In this document: in pieces, positions 1 through 8,777 of the stretch
Position numbering within the stretch: the first letter of the stretch is position 1
How the letters are laid out: the number at the start of each line of letters is the position of its first letter
Assembly: GCF_003096415.1 (NCBI RefSeq)
Contig: NZ_QEKH01000035.1
Coordinates: forward strand, 1 to 49,193
DNA: 49,193 bases
Direction: 5' to 3'
Origin: Victivallis vadensis
Lineage (GTDB): Bacteria > Verrucomicrobiota > Lentisphaeria > Victivallales > Victivallaceae
The notes under the pieces: generated by a model
The model's database searches: none
Told to the model about the DNA's origin: nothing
Seen by the model: only the letters and a program-made list of their open reading frames with translations
Translations under genes and position numbers: made by a program

Positions 1-69
1 TTTCCAACATTCTTTCATCATGTCGTCTATGAAACAATACACTTCGGTGATATAGTCTTCCGTGAGCAT
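1..69 (-). CDS. IS982-like transposase, N-terminal fragment running off the window
   Basis: Read on the minus strand, an ATG at 67-69 opens a frame starting MLTEDYITEVYCFIDDMMK that continues past the window edge. A short acidic, aromatic start with a CFIDD/VDDF-type motif is typical of IS982-family transposases, which carry a DDE catalytic core further downstream. Only 23 residues are visible, so the family call rests on this motif alone. The AT-rich stretch from about 70 to 190 would then hold the end of the element; no terminal inverted repeat can be confirmed because the other end lies outside the window. Confidence 0.4.
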   Translation of the reverse strand, partial: MLTEDYITEVYCFIDDMMKECWK

Positions 70-219
70 GCTTGAATACCTTTCTAAGTTGGTTGTAGCT
101 AACCTAACTTAATCGATATTTCGGCTATTAATAGCCCAAGCATGCTCTTTTTCGTTTTTTACCAATAAAACTTGCACACGGCGTAATTTATTATTGCTGT
201 ATCGCCACAACAATATCGA

Positions 220-472
220 TTTCTTCCGGAAAAGCAATTTGCCGAAACTGCTGACCGACCTCGGTTCCCTGCTGAAGTCCAGTCGGATCAATTGGGAGAA
301 ACTGGCCCGGCTGTGCCGGAATTTCCGCTTCGGCACCCCGGAACTTCTGTTTCAGGCTTTTCCGGAATTTTTCCCGGAGGTGCCCCGGCCGGCGGAAGAA
401 TCTTCCGCCGAAGCAGCTCGCGCGTTGCGGAGCATCCTGCTGGCGCCTCCGCAGTTTGAAACTATGAGCTGA
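220..472 (+). pseudogene. Truncated 3' end of an unrecognised host gene
   Basis: The frame ending at the TGA at 470-472 has the GC-rich third positions of the local genes and a plausible soluble sequence (KLLTDLGSLLKSS, then LARLCRNFRFGTPELL and an acidic tail). Upstream of about 220 the DNA turns AT-rich and there is no ATG or ribosome binding site; only a TTG at 194 could open the frame. It reads as the last 80 or so residues of a gene whose front was lost when the neighbouring insertion element arrived. The helical DLGSLLKSS...LARLCR pattern loosely recalls C-termini of nucleotidyltransferase-like proteins, but that is only a guess. Confidence 0.35.
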
Positions 473-682
473 TCATGAATACCCGGCATCGTTTTTCCCG
501 GGAATGCCGGAAAACGCGTCTGAGCTGCCTCCGTCCTGATAATATCCGCCTGAAATATCAGAGACAGAAAAAGCGGGAATTTTGCCCTGTTTTATTGCCA
601 TGATTTCTTAAAGAAACTATACAACAGCGTTTTGTTCAGCGCACAATCATCTTCAGCGGAGCTGGCGGAGTTTCACAATAAG
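473..682. other. Intergenic scar region without a recognisable gene
   Basis: No frame here has both a start with a ribosome binding site and host-like codon use. It lies between the truncated host gene and the transposase remnant and probably contains further decayed insertion-sequence DNA. Confidence 0.4.
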
Positions 683-753
683 TCAGTCTTCCAACAACGC
701 CTCGAGATGGAATGGATCGGTCGTTCGCCCTCTGTCACCTACAACAGAATGCC

Positions 754-920
754 TTAGAGCTTATCCCTGAATAAAGAATCGGCATGATGCCGCGCCGAAA
801 TGTCAGTCGCGAAGCCTGATAAAATTGACGATACTGGAGGTATCGGCGATTTTAACGGGCAAACGAATGGCGTTCCGCCGCAAATCAGGAGGATTTGGCT
901 TATTCAGGGATAAGCTCTTA
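754..920. repeat. TTA target-site duplication and terminal inverted repeats of the MITE
   Basis: TTA at 754-756 and TTA at 918-920 bracket the element. Removing 757-920 restores a continuous empty site reading ...gccTTAcacgctt..., which lets the transposase remnant frame run on for a few codons. Confidence 0.7.
757..917. mobile_element. 161-bp MITE with 18-bp perfect terminal inverted repeats and TTA target duplication
   Basis: The ends are gagcttatccctgaataa (757-774) and its exact reverse complement (900-917). Both are flanked directly by TTA (754-756 and 918-920), a 3-bp target duplication of the kind made by IS5-family elements. The interior has no transposase. It holds a 14-bp imperfect hairpin (821-834 paired with 840-853, 12 of 14 matching, 5-nt loop). 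It is therefore a non-autonomous miniature element that would need a transposase from elsewhere in the genome. It landed inside the IS481-like remnant. Confidence 0.8.
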
Positions 921-1205
921 CACGCTTGGCCGGCATTTTCCGATTGACGGCTACGATCAAGTACTCCAAGCTCCGGCTTAATGATCTTTGCGTCCAAGTT
1001 CATCTGATTTTCCTTTCTCTTCATTGATGCTTTTCATATAGTATCCGGCTTGAGCTTTGTCAGATGAAATCTTAACTTTTACAGCATTTTCTCCATTCAA
1101 CTTCATGATACGATGTCTACGCGACCGGTTGCTAAGACCAGAAACACCATGCGCAGATATCTCAAGGCCTGACGGCCGGCCGGCGGGAAGGCTGTGGGAA
1201 ACGCA

Positions 1206-3071
1206 TCAGATGAGGCCGGAGCCCGTGGCTATCTGATGATAACGTTCTCCCGGGCGGCAGGCGGTATCGCAGGGGAGCTCCAGCTCCGGGATCGCGGATA
1301 CCTCTCCGGCAAGAAACGCCCGGACCCGGCGGCCGCTTTCGCGGAGACGCTCGGTCAGGCCGGAATTACGGATCTGGATGACCTCCAGCCCTTCCGGCCT
1401 GGCCTTGTTCAGCCACTGCCGTCGGAAGGCGGCCTGAAAACGTGCCATCAGGCGGAGGAGTCCGGGAAGCTCCTCACGGAGCAAACCGGCCAACTTTTCC
1501 CGGTCCCCCGCGAGGTAACCGGTGCGCAACTGATTCTGGTAATGCAGCTTGGCAATGACCACATCGAAGAGCAGCCGGGCATAGCGGAGATCGCCGCCGT
1601 CGCCGGATTCCGGCAGGGCCCGTTCACGCAGCGCCCCGCGGGCGCTTTCCAGCTCCCGTCGGCAGCATTCATACCAGTCGCCGTCCAGCGCGTTGAAGGA
1701 ACGAAAGCCCTGTTGCATCAGCGGATCATCCCAGAAAAGCTGGGAAATGGTTCCGGCGCCGTTGTCGCGGCCGGGAAGCTGATAGTTGATCCGGCCGGCC
1801 AGCAGGACCGTTTCGTAATCGCCGCCGGTCACCGCCCGGTAGAGCCGGGCCGTCCGCCGGTCGTCACCGTCATTTCCGTAACAGAGATCGGAGGCCCATG
1901 CCAGGCCAGCCAGCATGGAATCGAATTCGCAATAGGCGCCGTCGTCCCCCCACATGGTGAAGAAGAGTTCCGTAAGATGGTTCCGGCGGCAGGATTCGAT
2001 GCAGGGCTTCACGCGTTCGGCCGAATAGCGGTGATCATACCAGAACCGGTACCAGCTCCAAAGCCCGGAGGCCATCACCGGCCGGAAACCGAGCTTCACG
2101 TGGCGATCGATCATCCGGTCGTAGATTCCGGGATCGGTGTGGTAATAGTCCCAGTAGACCAGTTCGATATTCCGGGGAATCGTTTCGCGGACTTCATCCG
2201 GAATGACCGCGCAGCTGTCATAATAATCCCGGCTTGCGCTGCCCAGCCGGAAGTACATATCGCTCCAGATCATCGGATGGAAGCCGTATTTTCCGGCGAG
2301 TCCGCCGACCCGGGCCAGATGGCGTTTGAAAATCCCGAAAGGGTTCTCATAACCGTGAAAATCGAGGGAACGGCCACGGCCGAGCAGGTGTGCCTCATCC
2401 ATGCCGATGTGAATGCGGCGTGACCGGAAGGCGCGGCTCCAGAAGTTGAACATCCTGTCGATCAGTTCGTAAGTTTCAACGTGATCGGTCAGCAGCACGT
2501 CGTCGGTGTCGCGGAAGCCTGCCGCACCCGGCCATTTGAGAAACTGCCCCAGATGGCCGAGCGTCTGAATGCAGGCGACCATTTCGATGCCGAACCGCGC
2601 CGCGTACTCATCCAGCTCGCGCATTTCCTCCAGTGAATAAGAGCCGCGCAGATACCCCATGCAGGGAACGCCGGGAAGCTCATACGTATCTTCGGTATAC
2701 AGCATGACCATATTATAACCGAGAAGAGCGAGCTGCCGAAGCCGTTTCCTGAACTGCGGAACAGTGAAGACCAGGTTGCGGGAAACATCGAACAGGGCTC
2801 CGACCGTGCGGAAGGACGGGATGATGCATTCCTCCAATCCCGCCAGGGCCAGTCCGATTCCGCGGGCCGCCAGATGGAGCGAGCTGTAGGCGATGTGAAA
2901 GGCGTCGCCTTTTTTCGTCACTTCCAGCCCGTGGCCGCTGCGGCGGAAAAAGAGATTGGCCGCTTTCGGCGGTGCCGGGGCGATCGGATGGAAGCGGCCG
3001 AGTTCCTCCAGCATCGGATGCAGTTCGGCGGGGGATTCGGCGGAATTCCAGAACAGGGTAAAAGTTTTCAT
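1206..3071 (-). CDS. GH20-type beta-N-acetylhexosaminidase-like protein
   Basis: A 621-residue enzyme without a signal peptide, so probably cytoplasmic. A substrate-positioning N-terminal domain (1-85) is followed by a TIM barrel. Barrel marks are LYTEDTYELPG near 124-134, the LGHLGQFLKW segment at 171-180, and the catalytic pair D225-E226 in HIGMDEAH, the DE motif of family 20 in which Asp orients the substrate acetamido group and Glu is the general acid. Expected reaction: release of terminal GlcNAc or GalNAc. The ATG at 3069-3071 is preferred over an in-frame ATG at 3138-3140, which would overlap the upstream gene and add a basic tail unlike the family; neither has a clear ribosome binding site. 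Last gene of the operon, 46 bp after the oxidoreductase. Confidence 0.8.
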   Translation of the reverse strand: MKTFTLFWNSAESPAELHPMLEELGRFHPIAPAPPKAANLFFRRSGHGLEVTKKGDAFHIAYSSLHLAARGIGLALAGLEECIIPSFRTVGALFDVSRNLVFTVPQFRKRLRQLALLGYNMVMLYTEDTYELPGVPCMGYLRGSYSLEEMRELDEYAARFGIEMVACIQTLGHLGQFLKWPGAAGFRDTDDVLLTDHVETYELIDRMFNFWSRAFRSRRIHIGMDEAHLLGRGRSLDFHGYENPFGIFKRHLARVGGLAGKYGFHPMIWSDMYFRLGSASRDYYDSCAVIPDEVRETIPRNIELVYWDYYHTDPGIYDRMIDRHVKLGFRPVMASGLWSWYRFWYDHRYSAERVKPCIESCRRNHLTELFFTMWGDDGAYCEFDSMLAGLAWASDLCYGNDGDDRRTARLYRAVTGGDYETVLLAGRINYQLPGRDNGAGTISQLFWDDPLMQQGFRSFNALDGDWYECCRRELESARGALRERALPESGDGGDLRYARLLFDVVIAKLHYQNQLRTGYLAGDREKLAGLLREELPGLLRLMARFQAAFRRQWLNKARPEGLEVIQIRNSGLTERLRESGRRVRAFLAGEVSAIPELELPCDTACRPGERYHQIATGSGLI

Positions 3072-3117
3072 GGCTGGCTGCTTATTTCTGCGGGACGGTT
3101 GAATGCCGACCCGTCGG

Positions 3118-4278
3118 TTAATTTTTCGTCGGGTCGACATTCAGCGATTTCCAAACCGGCTTCAGATCGTAGATGACGCCTGACCGTGCCGCCTCGTCCA
3201 GCGCCAGCGCGACGACCGTGCTGCGGAGCCCTTCGTCGCCGCCGCACTGCGGAGCGGTATGGTTCAACATGGATTCCGCCAGAGCGGCTGCGATCACCGC
3301 ATCGCCGCCGCCGTGCCCGTCGCCGGGGATATTGAGGGTGGTACGGCCTTCGTCTCCAAGCGTCCTGTACTGAATTTCCCCGGTGTACAAATCCACTTTC
3401 AGAGTACCTTCGCTGCAGGAGAAAAACATGCGCCGCTCCGGAATCGCGTTGCTCATGGTGACGAAGAACGCGGCCCGGACCTGATTGCCGAATTCCAGGA
3501 TCGATACGGTGTTGTCCATCAGGTCGGTGTCGTCGGTAAACGGCGAACCGATCGTGTGGGGATCGAACCGGCTCCATTTCTGAAAGGTCAGGTCGCCGTA
3601 TTTCCGGCTGATCTTCGCATTGGCCGGAATAAAGAAATTCCGGCCGCCGAAGGCCGCCGCCCGGACGGGCAGCGCACCGGCGAACCAGTTGAGCAGGTCC
3701 AGATCATGACAGCATTTTTCCAGCAGGTGCGGCCCCGATACGGAACGGTGCCGCCGCCATCCGGCCATGATCAGGCCGCCGTGTTCGGGACGGATGCTTT
3801 CGCTGGCGTCAATCGCCACAATATATCCGAAACGCCCGGAGTTGAGCAGTTCCCTGACCTTGAGATAGAGGGGGGCATACCGCAGCACAAAGCCGGTGGC
3901 GAACAGGCGGCCGCTCTGCTGGTGCGCGGCATGGATCGTCCGGCACTCTTCCATGGCGGTCGCCAGCGGCTTTTCCGCGAAAACATGCTTGCCGGCGGCA
4001 AAGGCGGCGAGAATGTGTTCCTTATGCGCACAGTTCGGGGAACAGACCATAACCCATTCAATCCCCGGAGCGGCGATGGCTTCCTGGTGGGAACCGCATT
4101 GCAGCGCGCCCGCGGCATCCCAGAGGCGCGCTTTTTCCGCCATCATTTCCCGGTCGGGATCATAGAGCGAGGCGACCTTGATCCGGCCGTTGCCTTCACG
4201 CAGCAGATGGTTCACGACCACATGCGCGCGGGCGCCGCAGCCGATGACGGCGATTTTCACTGTTTTTTCCGGATTCAT
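3118..4278 (-). CDS. Gfo/Idh/MocA-family NAD(P)-dependent oxidoreductase
   Basis: A 386-residue soluble protein. An N-terminal Rossmann fold opens with KIAVIGCGARAHVV (glycine-rich dinucleotide loop), and the family EKP motif follows in FAEKPLATAMEE. The C-terminal half is the alpha/beta substrate domain of this family. Members oxidise or reduce sugars, inositols and related polyols; some use a transient NAD redox step in glycoside cleavage (GH109). The start ATG at 4276-4278 overlaps the TGA of the transporter (4275-4277) and has an AAGGAA ribosome binding site, so the two genes are translationally coupled. In this operon a role in processing the sugar released by the hexosaminidase is likely, but the exact substrate cannot be read from sequence. 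Confidence 0.85.
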   Translation of the reverse strand: MNPEKTVKIAVIGCGARAHVVVNHLLREGNGRIKVASLYDPDREMMAEKARLWDAAGALQCGSHQEAIAAPGIEWVMVCSPNCAHKEHILAAFAAGKHVFAEKPLATAMEECRTIHAAHQQSGRLFATGFVLRYAPLYLKVRELLNSGRFGYIVAIDASESIRPEHGGLIMAGWRRHRSVSGPHLLEKCCHDLDLLNWFAGALPVRAAAFGGRNFFIPANAKISRKYGDLTFQKWSRFDPHTIGSPFTDDTDLMDNTVSILEFGNQVRAAFFVTMSNAIPERRMFFSCSEGTLKVDLYTGEIQYRTLGDEGRTTLNIPGDGHGGGDAVIAAALAESMLNHTAPQCGGDEGLRSTVVALALDEAARSGVIYDLKPVWKSLNVDPTKN

Positions 4279-6437
4279 TTTATATGCTTTCCTTGAGTTG
4301 AGATGACTGAAACGATGTGCCGGCGCATCGCCGGAATCGAACACTCCGCGTAGCAGGGGGCATAGGGAAAACACCCGGTCCGGCGCATGATTTGCCCGTA
4401 TCTGGAATTGAAGGTGCCCCGGGCGTTGATGAATTGTCCCCAGAAGCTGCCGTACCAGCGCACATCCCGGTTCGGCGGCTGCCGGTTATTCAGATACTCC
4501 GCCGGGAAGAAGGCCAGCCATGCGGGCAATGAGTTCAGCCAGCTCCGCGTTGCGATGCGTTCGGCGCCGAACTGCTGAACGGCGATGTCGAGCAGCCGCA
4601 GGAAACAGCCACCGAGATATTCCGCGTCATCCAGAAAGGAACGGGGTGAAACGGCATTGGCAATGTGAAAGAACATTACCTTATTTTCCCGGAGGGCCGA
4701 TTCGTGTCGCAGCGAACCGCACTGGTAACCGTCCAGGCTGCTGCGGTCCAACCAGTCGCGGCGGCAACGGGCGTCGAGCGACTTACGAAATACTTCAAAT
4801 GCCTCGAGTTCAAATGCTTCCCGGTTGTCCTGATGCTTCCGGTAAAGCATTTCACACGCCTCGCGCATGGACAGCCACGGTTCGCGGTCGAAGAAACACT
4901 CCGCCGGGTCAGCCGGGCCGGGATTGGCATCGGTTTTCCGGTAAATGTCGACCCGTTTTTCCAGGACGTCGCGGAACGTCTCCTCCGGATGTTCCCGGCA
5001 GTAACCGTGCAGAAAAAACAGCTGCAGCCGCACGATTTCATGCAGATATTCACGATGTTCGGCCAGCGTGTGGCCGGGGGGCGGATTTTCCTGCATATTA
5101 CACCTGATCGCTTTCCGGAGCCACGTAATGATGGTCTCCTCCATATTGCTTCCAAAGGACGAACACCCGCCCAGGGCGGCCAGCGCCAGCAGGGTGAAAA
5201 CGAAATCCCAGGCGTACAGGAAACGGTAGCTGCCGAAGAGATCCGTCAATTTTCCGGCCGCCGCGTTGAACAGGATCATCATCAGGGCGCAGAAGATCGC
5301 CTGTGCGGAACCGAACTGCCCGTATTTTGAGTGCGGGAAGAGCGCCGCGGTCAACGGCAGGCCGGCCGACAGTTGCACCACATAGGCCACCGTAAGCAGT
5401 ACGGAAGAGACCGCATAGGTCACCAGTCCGCTGATCCAGAAGAAAGAGAGCAGATTGACCAGCACGATCGCCGCTCCTCCCCAGAAGAACACCCGTAGCG
5501 GATGGAAACGGTCGTTGAGATAGCCGAGCGGATACGCCAGCGCAAAGCCGAGCAGGCTGGTGAAGCCGTTGATGTTGCCGATCACCTCAAGGTCGAGGCC
5601 GAGCGTATCCCGGGCGAAATACAGGCCGAAGAGAGAGCGGCAGATGTTGGATACGCCATTCACCCCCATGGCGAAGAAAATCCAGAAGTAGAACGGGATT
5701 GAAAAGCATTCCCGCATATACAGTCTGGCTTTCTCCAGCGGGGAGCGTTCCCTGACGGCCGGGGCGACCGGCGCGTATTCTCCTTCCTTTACTCCGAGCA
5801 GCAGAATCATCATCGTCACGACAAAGAAAGCAGTGATTCCGGTGTACAGCCAGGCCATATGGCTCTGGCTCAGTTTCAGCAGGAAAAAGCTGAAAAAAAT
5901 ACCGACAGCGGAGCCGCACATATTGAAGAACGCCATGAAGCGTCCCAGCACCGCCTGCGGAACAACATCGACAAAGAGATAATAAATCGTCGTCGCGATC
6001 AGCAGGAAACAGACCTGAAAACCGACCGAAAAGACGATCAGGAAGCCCAATTGCCAATGACACGCCTCTTCGGCGCTGCCGCTGATCCGGAGAGCAAGCC
6101 GGGGACTCCAGGCCAGCAGCAGGATACAGGCGGCGGACAGGCACATGCCGATGAACAGATAGGGTTTTCGGCGTCCCCAGGCCGTGCGCGTCCGGTCGCT
6201 GCGGGTGCTGATCCACGGGTTGAAGATGAAATTCACGGCGGCCGGCATGCTGCCGAGCATGACTCCCATCAGGGAGTTGCTGCAGCCGAGTTCTTTCATG
6301 GACAGCGAGATCAGGGTGGTGACATTGGCCAGCAGGCAGTAGCCGAATGATCCGGTCAGCAGCCAGAGAAACAACCGCGCCAGCTGGGAACGGTTGTAAG
6401 TCAGGCTGCCGGCCCGGCTGATCGCGGGCATGTTCAT
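4275..6437 (-). CDS. MFS sugar transporter with an extra C-terminal domain of about 290 residues
   Basis: A 720-residue protein. Residues 1-425 form a 12-helix major facilitator resembling the GPH/SLC45-type sugar:cation symporters, with the loop signature SDRTRTAWGRRKPY between helices 2 and 3. The frame then continues without a break into a soluble, cytosolic region (about 430-720) that matches no domain I recognise. It is rich in aromatic and Cys residues, with YREHPEETFRDVLEKR-like helices early and a C-terminal stretch containing RWYGSFWGQF, ARGTFNSRYG and CFPYAPCYAE. Ordinary MFS proteins of this class end near 450-500 residues. The start ATG (6435-6437) overlaps the TGA of the DUF4838 gene, and its own TGA overlaps the next ATG, so translation is coupled on both sides. 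Role: uptake of the released saccharide. Confidence 0.8.
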   Translation of the reverse strand: MNMPAISRAGSLTYNRSQLARLFLWLLTGSFGYCLLANVTTLISLSMKELGCSNSLMGVMLGSMPAAVNFIFNPWISTRSDRTRTAWGRRKPYLFIGMCLSAACILLLAWSPRLALRISGSAEEACHWQLGFLIVFSVGFQVCFLLIATTIYYLFVDVVPQAVLGRFMAFFNMCGSAVGIFFSFFLLKLSQSHMAWLYTGITAFFVVTMMILLLGVKEGEYAPVAPAVRERSPLEKARLYMRECFSIPFYFWIFFAMGVNGVSNICRSLFGLYFARDTLGLDLEVIGNINGFTSLLGFALAYPLGYLNDRFHPLRVFFWGGAAIVLVNLLSFFWISGLVTYAVSSVLLTVAYVVQLSAGLPLTAALFPHSKYGQFGSAQAIFCALMMILFNAAAGKLTDLFGSYRFLYAWDFVFTLLALAALGGCSSFGSNMEETIITWLRKAIRCNMQENPPPGHTLAEHREYLHEIVRLQLFFLHGYCREHPEETFRDVLEKRVDIYRKTDANPGPADPAECFFDREPWLSMREACEMLYRKHQDNREAFELEAFEVFRKSLDARCRRDWLDRSSLDGYQCGSLRHESALRENKVMFFHIANAVSPRSFLDDAEYLGGCFLRLLDIAVQQFGAERIATRSWLNSLPAWLAFFPAEYLNNRQPPNRDVRWYGSFWGQFINARGTFNSRYGQIMRRTGCFPYAPCYAECSIPAMRRHIVSVISTQGKHIK

Positions 6438-8707
6438 CGCACTTCCATTTCCAGATTCAGGCCGCACAGGCCGTACTGGTTGGCTTGTTCCACCTTGCTT
6501 TTGAACACCACTTCGAGCCTGTTGCATCCCAGGAGCTCCGCGGGGATGGAGACCTGCCGGTAGTTGTCCAGCTTTTGGGCGACGAGGTGTTCGGTTCCGT
6601 CGGCGACCACGTACAGATCGGTTTCCGCCTTGTCGGGCACGCACCAGATATTCAGGCCGGTGATCCGCCGTCCCGCGGCGGCCTGCAGCGGCAGCTTCAG
6701 GGTGCCCGTGCCTCCCGCCGGAACCAGATAGCCCCACATGTCGGGACGCATGTTGTCGGTGACCGCATAGAATTTGACACCGCCTCCCCACATCAGAGAG
6801 CCGCCGAATCTACTGTTTCCTTCGGGCAGGTTCAGGAGGTCGGCCTGCAAGCCCATTCTGATCTGATTGAGCTCCCCTTCGACCATCGGGTATTCGAAAG
6901 CGAACCGGCCGACCGGGGACTGGCAGTAATTCTCTATCCAGGCGATGTTCTCCAGAATTTTGTTCCGTGAAGCGATATCGTTGCCCCAGTTGAAAAGTTC
7001 CATGGCTTCGACGAATTTCTCCGTCAGGCAGAAACCGTCGATGACCATCTGCGTGCGGAACCGGGTCGCCTCGTCCATCTCCGCAAGCATGGGCTTCATC
7101 GCGTCGATGAGAGACCGGCAGCGGGCGAGGACGTCGCGGTCAAGGAAAGCAGGGAGTTCCGCCGTCGTGCCGATCATGCGGTCAAGCGAATTCATCCGCT
7201 GCTGGAGCAGGTCGAAATAGCGGAATCCCAGTTCTCCGGCGGGCCCGAAGTACTTCCGGCAGTAGTTGGCGAGCAGCTCATATTCATCCTGCGACGGATC
7301 CCACATCATCTTGGCGTGAATATAGAAATTCGGACTCTGGGTAGCCCACATATTGTGGGTTTCGCTGAGACTGCCGGTCACATTCGAATAGGCGGCGAGC
7401 CCCCTCATATCCCCCGCAATCTGCCGGACCATCGGGAACGGGACGAAGATGCTGTAATGGCCGTAATAGCCATAGTTCATGATTCCCTGGCAGTGAGCGG
7501 CGAAATAATCGCCGACTGCCTTACAGATCGCGTTTTTCACCGGATCGAACATGCTGGCCGTATGATTGACCGCGAGCGAACCGTCGGCGGTCCAGGAGGT
7601 TATGCAGGCCGCAACCCCGGGCGCCGGAGCGACCTTGGAGGGGATGCGCCCGTAATCGGAGTAGACATAATGCAGGACGTTGACTTTGGGGTGGGTTTTG
7701 GCCAGTTCGCGGGCCAGCAGATTGGTGTAGTTCAACACGGCGCTCGACCACGTGCCGTCCGGGTCGCGCAGGGCCTGGCACGGTTCGCACAGGCACCAGG
7801 CGACGGTGTCGTTGGCTCCTGCACACAGAAGAATCCGTTCTTCCGGAATGCCGCGGGCCTTCATCCCTTCGATTTCCGGGATCGCGTTCTGAATGAATTC
7901 CCGGGCGGACTCCGCGTTTGTCAGGCAGAGCTGCCAGCCGTTCTCAGGAGTTGTCTTCCGGCTTCCGTCAGCCTGCAGGTTGAACCATTCCGGGTGCTCC
8001 GCGGCGTAGCGGGTAATCGGCAGGAAGTGGTTGTAGGAGTGCCCGCTGCCCAGCCAGCCGTAGGTGTCGGCGGGGTCCAGGGCGCGCCACATATTGAAGC
8101 GGTTGCGGAAGCGGAACATTTCTCCGGCATTGAAACCGTGTTCGTCGGGGTTGTAACTGTCGGCATTGATCGAATAACTGCGGAAATCGAAGGCGGGCGC
8201 TTCCAGAACGGTGCGGTCATTGATGTTGAGCTCGTCGAGCCGGGGGATGTAAGCTCCCATTTCTCCCGGAATCAGGAAGTCGATGCCGGTCGTTTTCTCC
8301 AGAAAATCCCATACCGCATAGCTCAATGCGCTGTTGCTCGGCGCGGTGATGAAGATCCGGTCGTTCTTGCATTCCCAGGCAAAACGGTCGTATCTGGTGG
8401 AAAACTCATTCAGTTTTGCGGCCAATGCGGCATTGGCGGGATGCGCTCCGATGAAAATTGCCGGTGTGATCTCCTGACTGTTATCGGCGACGATGGGCAA
8501 GGCGACTCCGGTGCTTTTGAGAAGCAGCGTCTGCAGCTCTTCCGCAGCGAATTTTTCATAGGGACCGGCTTCCGCCGGAATCACGATGGTGGCTGAGGAG
8601 GTTTTGCGGATAAGCTCCAGAGCCGTTGCCGCCGGCATAACCGAAACAGTGAAACCGATGACAATCAGAAGCAGGCTTTTCATGCAGGTCCGGACAAAAA
8701 AAGACAT
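6434..8707 (-). CDS. Secreted DUF4838-type glycosidase-like protein
   Basis: A 757-residue protein with a signal peptide (residues 1 to about 28, ending PAATA). The N-terminal part (about 30-150) has the alpha-glucuronidase-like GH67N fold seen as IVIPAEAGPYEKFAAEEL and a TGVALPIV stretch. The central part matches DUF4838 (GHSYNHFLP, EWFNLQADG, LLCAGANDTVAWCLCEPC), and the end looks like a beta-sandwich binding module. DUF4838 proteins are TIM-barrel-like and often sit in polysaccharide loci, but no activity is established for them. The ATG at 8705-8707 is preferred because AAGGAG lies 6 nt upstream; the ATG at codon 9 is the alternative. The 70-bp gap to the LacI gene contains a candidate operator. 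Confidence 0.75.
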   Translation of the reverse strand: MSFFVRTCMKSLLLIVIGFTVSVMPAATALELIRKTSSATIVIPAEAGPYEKFAAEELQTLLLKSTGVALPIVADNSQEITPAIFIGAHPANAALAAKLNEFSTRYDRFAWECKNDRIFITAPSNSALSYAVWDFLEKTTGIDFLIPGEMGAYIPRLDELNINDRTVLEAPAFDFRSYSINADSYNPDEHGFNAGEMFRFRNRFNMWRALDPADTYGWLGSGHSYNHFLPITRYAAEHPEWFNLQADGSRKTTPENGWQLCLTNAESAREFIQNAIPEIEGMKARGIPEERILLCAGANDTVAWCLCEPCQALRDPDGTWSSAVLNYTNLLARELAKTHPKVNVLHYVYSDYGRIPSKVAPAPGVAACITSWTADGSLAVNHTASMFDPVKNAICKAVGDYFAAHCQGIMNYGYYGHYSIFVPFPMVRQIAGDMRGLAAYSNVTGSLSETHNMWATQSPNFYIHAKMMWDPSQDEYELLANYCRKYFGPAGELGFRYFDLLQQRMNSLDRMIGTTAELPAFLDRDVLARCRSLIDAMKPMLAEMDEATRFRTQMVIDGFCLTEKFVEAMELFNWGNDIASRNKILENIAWIENYCQSPVGRFAFEYPMVEGELNQIRMGLQADLLNLPEGNSRFGGSLMWGGGVKFYAVTDNMRPDMWGYLVPAGGTGTLKLPLQAAAGRRITGLNIWCVPDKAETDLYVVADGTEHLVAQKLDNYRQVSIPAELLGCNRLEVVFKSKVEQANQYGLCGLNLEMEVR

Positions 8708-8732
8708 GGGAACTCCTTGGGTTGATGAGGGA

Positions 8733-8740
8733 ACCGGTTA
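8733..8740. promoter_or_regulatory. Candidate LacI-type operator upstream of the DUF4838 gene
   Basis: The perfect palindrome AACCGGTT fits the AANCGNTT core of LacI-family operators. Its context, ggaaccggtt, differs by a single base from a site inside the operon promoter at 10928-10937. The likely ligand is the LacI-type regulator encoded directly upstream. Confidence 0.4.
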
Positions 8741-8777
8741 AAAACGGAAAGCGGAATTTATATCGGAAGCAGGCTGC

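Larger units (their letters stand above)
683..1003 (-). pseudogene. IS481-like transposase remnant, split by a MITE and frameshifted
   Basis: Reading leftwards from an ATG at 1001-1003, the peptide begins MNLDAKIIKPELGVLD and runs to NAGQACK. This closely fits the N-terminal helix-turn-helix region of IS481-family transposases, where a MN..D.IIK..LGLL..A...GNVS.ACK pattern is usual. At ACK the frame is broken by the small inverted-repeat element at 757-917. Beyond it, in a shifted frame at 683-753, comes GDRGRTTDPFHLEALLED followed by a stop. No catalytic domain is left, so the gene is dead. The family call comes from recall of the motif, not from an alignment. Confidence 0.4.

Noticed and set aside
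978-1106. 42-codon minus-strand frame (MKLNGENAVKVKISSDK...)
   Set aside because: It overlaps the transposase remnant, has no ribosome binding site and no recognisable family; probably part of the decayed IS region.
1194-2423. Long plus-strand frame opposite the GH20-type gene
   Set aside because: It is antisense to a gene with catalytic motifs, has no ribosome binding site, and its product has low-complexity Gly/Ala/Val/Pro composition typical of shadow frames in GC-rich DNA.
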